Of a DNA stretch of 12,977 nt, positions 9,101-12,100 are shown piece by piece (within the stretch, counting starts at the first letter, position 1; every line of letters starts with the position of its first letter). The stretch comes from Baffinella frigidus. Lineage: Eukaryota > Cryptophyceae > Cryptomonadales > Baffinellaceae. Under the pieces are notes generated by a model that searched no databases, was not told the origin of the DNA, and saw only the letters and a program-made list of their open reading frames with translations. The translations under genes and the position numbers were made by a program. The stretch lies in contig MU646838.1 in assembly GCA_026770585.1 (NCBI GenBank), positions 133,016-145,992 on the forward strand. The letters run 5' to 3'.

Positions 9101-12100
9101 TCGAGGGCAACGTCGTCGGCCCTTTCCAAGGCAGCCCCCCGCCTTCATCCGTGTTTTGGCAATACCTTTGTAACCAAAACGAATCGCCGTCATGAGCTCG
9201 TGTGCACGTTGTTGAATGCCTATGCCGCCGTGTCATGTGGCCCTCGGAAAGCATCTTCGCCCGCTGGCCAACACTGCGGTTGTACCTGCGGCTGTGGTCG
9301 TGGTACACACAACCTGAAGAAACAACCGCTCAGGTACTTGTAGTATAAGGAGGCGCGCGCCCAGGCACGCGCACCAGCGGTAGGAGTGGTGACACCCTGG
9401 TGCATCACGGACCTCGCATGGCTGATGGCTTTGTGGCGGGTGGCTTCGTGGCATGGCAGGCAATTGCACCGTGACCTTGCATGGTGGGTGGCAGGCAACT
9501 GCACAGTGACGCTGCACGGAACGAACTTGCTTCTGTCGGCGATCCATGGCGAGAATCCGCGGGAGACGCCTGGGTACGTGGTCGGGAAGGAGGCCCTGCT
9601 GATGGATGGCGGGATGCTGGGGGTTATGGGCACCTTCATCGCGAAAGGTTCCTCTTCATCCCCGAACCAGCCCCGTCCTTCTGTTCTGCTCGCGTGGTAG
9701 GTAGTTTGGTTGGTAGGTGGATAGGTAGGTGGGTTGCCAACGGCGCGTTGCATGCAGCACGTGGTTCTCGCGGCCGGTAATTCAGACGTGTGGCAAGCGC
9801 AACGGTGTGGCACGAGCAGGACGCAGCGGCTGACACGACATGGCGGGTGCCCCAACCACAGGGCGGCCGGTGGGGCGCTCGTGGGCGAACCTGGCGAACA
9901 CTTCATCAGCAGGCGCGACGTTCGTGGACGTCGCAGCCACTGTCGCGTGGGAGATGGGCGCGGAGGTGGTGGTCACCGCGACCGACTTCGGCGTGCACGA
10001 GGCCGAGACGCGCCGTATTCTCTCCACCACCCCGCTCACCTCGGGGGTGACCCGGCTCCACCTCGACGCCCCGCTAACATTTCAGCATTTCTCCGGGGAG
10101 GAGAGCCACGGGACCGCGGGGCGATCCATCGAGATGCGCGCCAAGGTTGGCCTGCTCACGCGGAACGTCGTGATCCGCGGGGAGGGCGAGGGCGAGACGT
10201 TGCCGTACACCCAGTGGAACTCTGCGGCGGGCGGGGCCCCGGCTGGCGCGGGCGACTGCGGCAACGGTACGCCATCACCTCCATGTGTCACTTGTGTCCG
10301 TCTCCAAGAAGGGCTCTTTTTTCCGTCTAAAAAAATAGCTGACCATCCGCCTTGCCTCAGCTGAAGGACGGCTCCACCTTGTGGGTGCTGACGGACAACT
10401 CCACCGTGTGAGTACTGGGGTGGCTGGTTGGCTCTGACATGGTTGTATTTGCCGTGACTGACGATCGCGCGGTGCCTCGATCACCAGGCGTGTGCCAGAA
10501 CCTCGAGAACTCCAAATCCTGCCCTGCTGACTGCGTCGGACCGAGCTACGAATACGGCGCGGCCATCCTCGTCGCTGGGTACACCGAGGACTTCGTCTAC
10601 TGTTCGCAGGAGCAGAACTGCGAGAGCGGGTAACCTTATCCCCAAACCCTCCGCCCTACGCACTACACCCAACACTCTACACCCTGAACCCTACACCCTA
10701 AACCCTACACCCTCAACTTTAAACACTTATCCTGAACCCCCAAACCCGAAGGTACCGGCGGAGCTTCGCGGGGCATGTCGAGATGGAGGATGTCGAGATG
10801 CGGTACCACGGGCAGAACAACCTCCGGCCTTCACTGCGATTCGCGAACCTGCCCCGCAAGGCGGCGAAGAGCTTCGTGCGGAATGTTGCCTTCAACCGCG
10901 GCTACTCCCAGGTGCGCCCTCTTGCCCTCATCCTCTGATGCTGATACTGCTACTGTTGCTGCGTTCGAAAAACGCGAGCGAAACCTGGTATCGTTCAGGG
11001 TTCAGGGTTTGCGCTGATTCCCTTGGGGAACCTATCCTTGCTCTTGCATCGGATACGGGCAGTTTGCTCCCCCCAACACGCGTCCTCTCCCAGCCGCAGC
11101 GTGTTGAAGCGTGTGAGGCTGACGCGTGGGACGAATGCGTTGCGGCAGGTGGTGGAGATCGACGCGTCGTCAGAGGTGGCGGTCGAGTGGAGTGTCTCCT
11201 TCCGATCGATGCTCCCGTCCGTCCGGATCCTCCCTGCCGCCCGGGACGCGGTCTGTCTCCACACCCCATCCCGCTTCGGCTGCCCCATCTCAGAACCGAA
11301 ATAGCATGCACTGCTTCTCATCACACACCACTGGCCACTTGACTCGTGCACCAGGTGTGTGTCCCATGTCAAGCAGGTGCAAAAAACGTCCAAACGTGTG
11401 CGAGCGCTGGTGACAGTGGGTTGCCGTGTGACAGTGTATGTCTGGAACACGACATGTGTGAGCGAAAGAGGAGTGAGCGCGAGAGTTCTGAGCGAGAAAT
11501 CGCGGGTGTGAGCAGGTAGTAAACAACACGCTGCTCATCTCATCAATCTTCTGGAACACGCACCGCGGCGCGATCCAGGGCAAGGGTCTTGCCAACGCCA
11601 AGATCAACGCCATGATTGGCGCCGTGCACGTCGAGAGTGCCTCGGCGAAGGTATCTCACTTTGCCCAGTCATTGCAGACGCCCGAGTACATGTGTCAAGG
11701 GCTCAGGTTTCAGGGCGCAGGGGTTAGGGTGGATAGGAGCACTTTCTGCACCAGCTTCCAGAAGTGAGTAACTTCATGACGGTTTCGACGTGGGGAGGGG
11801 GCTGCTGACTCAGGTGGGGGTGGGGGTTGACGGTTTCTATCCGCGGGTGTGTGGCTGACGCGGAGTTGGGGCAGGTTCTAGACGTGGTGGTGGCCGGGAG
11901 CGAGCGGTCTGGCTTCTCTGGGAAGGGTGTTCCGTGCGGCGACGCCCTCCGCTTCCAGGTCGCTCTCTCCCTTCTGTCTCTACCCCTGCCACCCGCACCG
12001 CCTCATCATCACCCTGCCAACTCCCAGATCTTCCTCACCAACCCTGCCCCCTGCCACCTGCAACCTGCCAGCACTCTTGAGTCACGCACAACCCCCCTGC

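Noticed and set aside
9220-9906. Open frame of 228 codons on -
   Set aside because: It lies antisense to exon 25 and introns, shows no recognisable motif, and GC-rich DNA opens antisense frames by chance.
10361-10408. Reading exon 27 as LKDGSTLWVLTDNSTV
   Set aside because: It looks protein-like but needs phase 0 from exon 26, which ends in phase 1, and reaches no donor that fits exon 28. I keep it as a caution.
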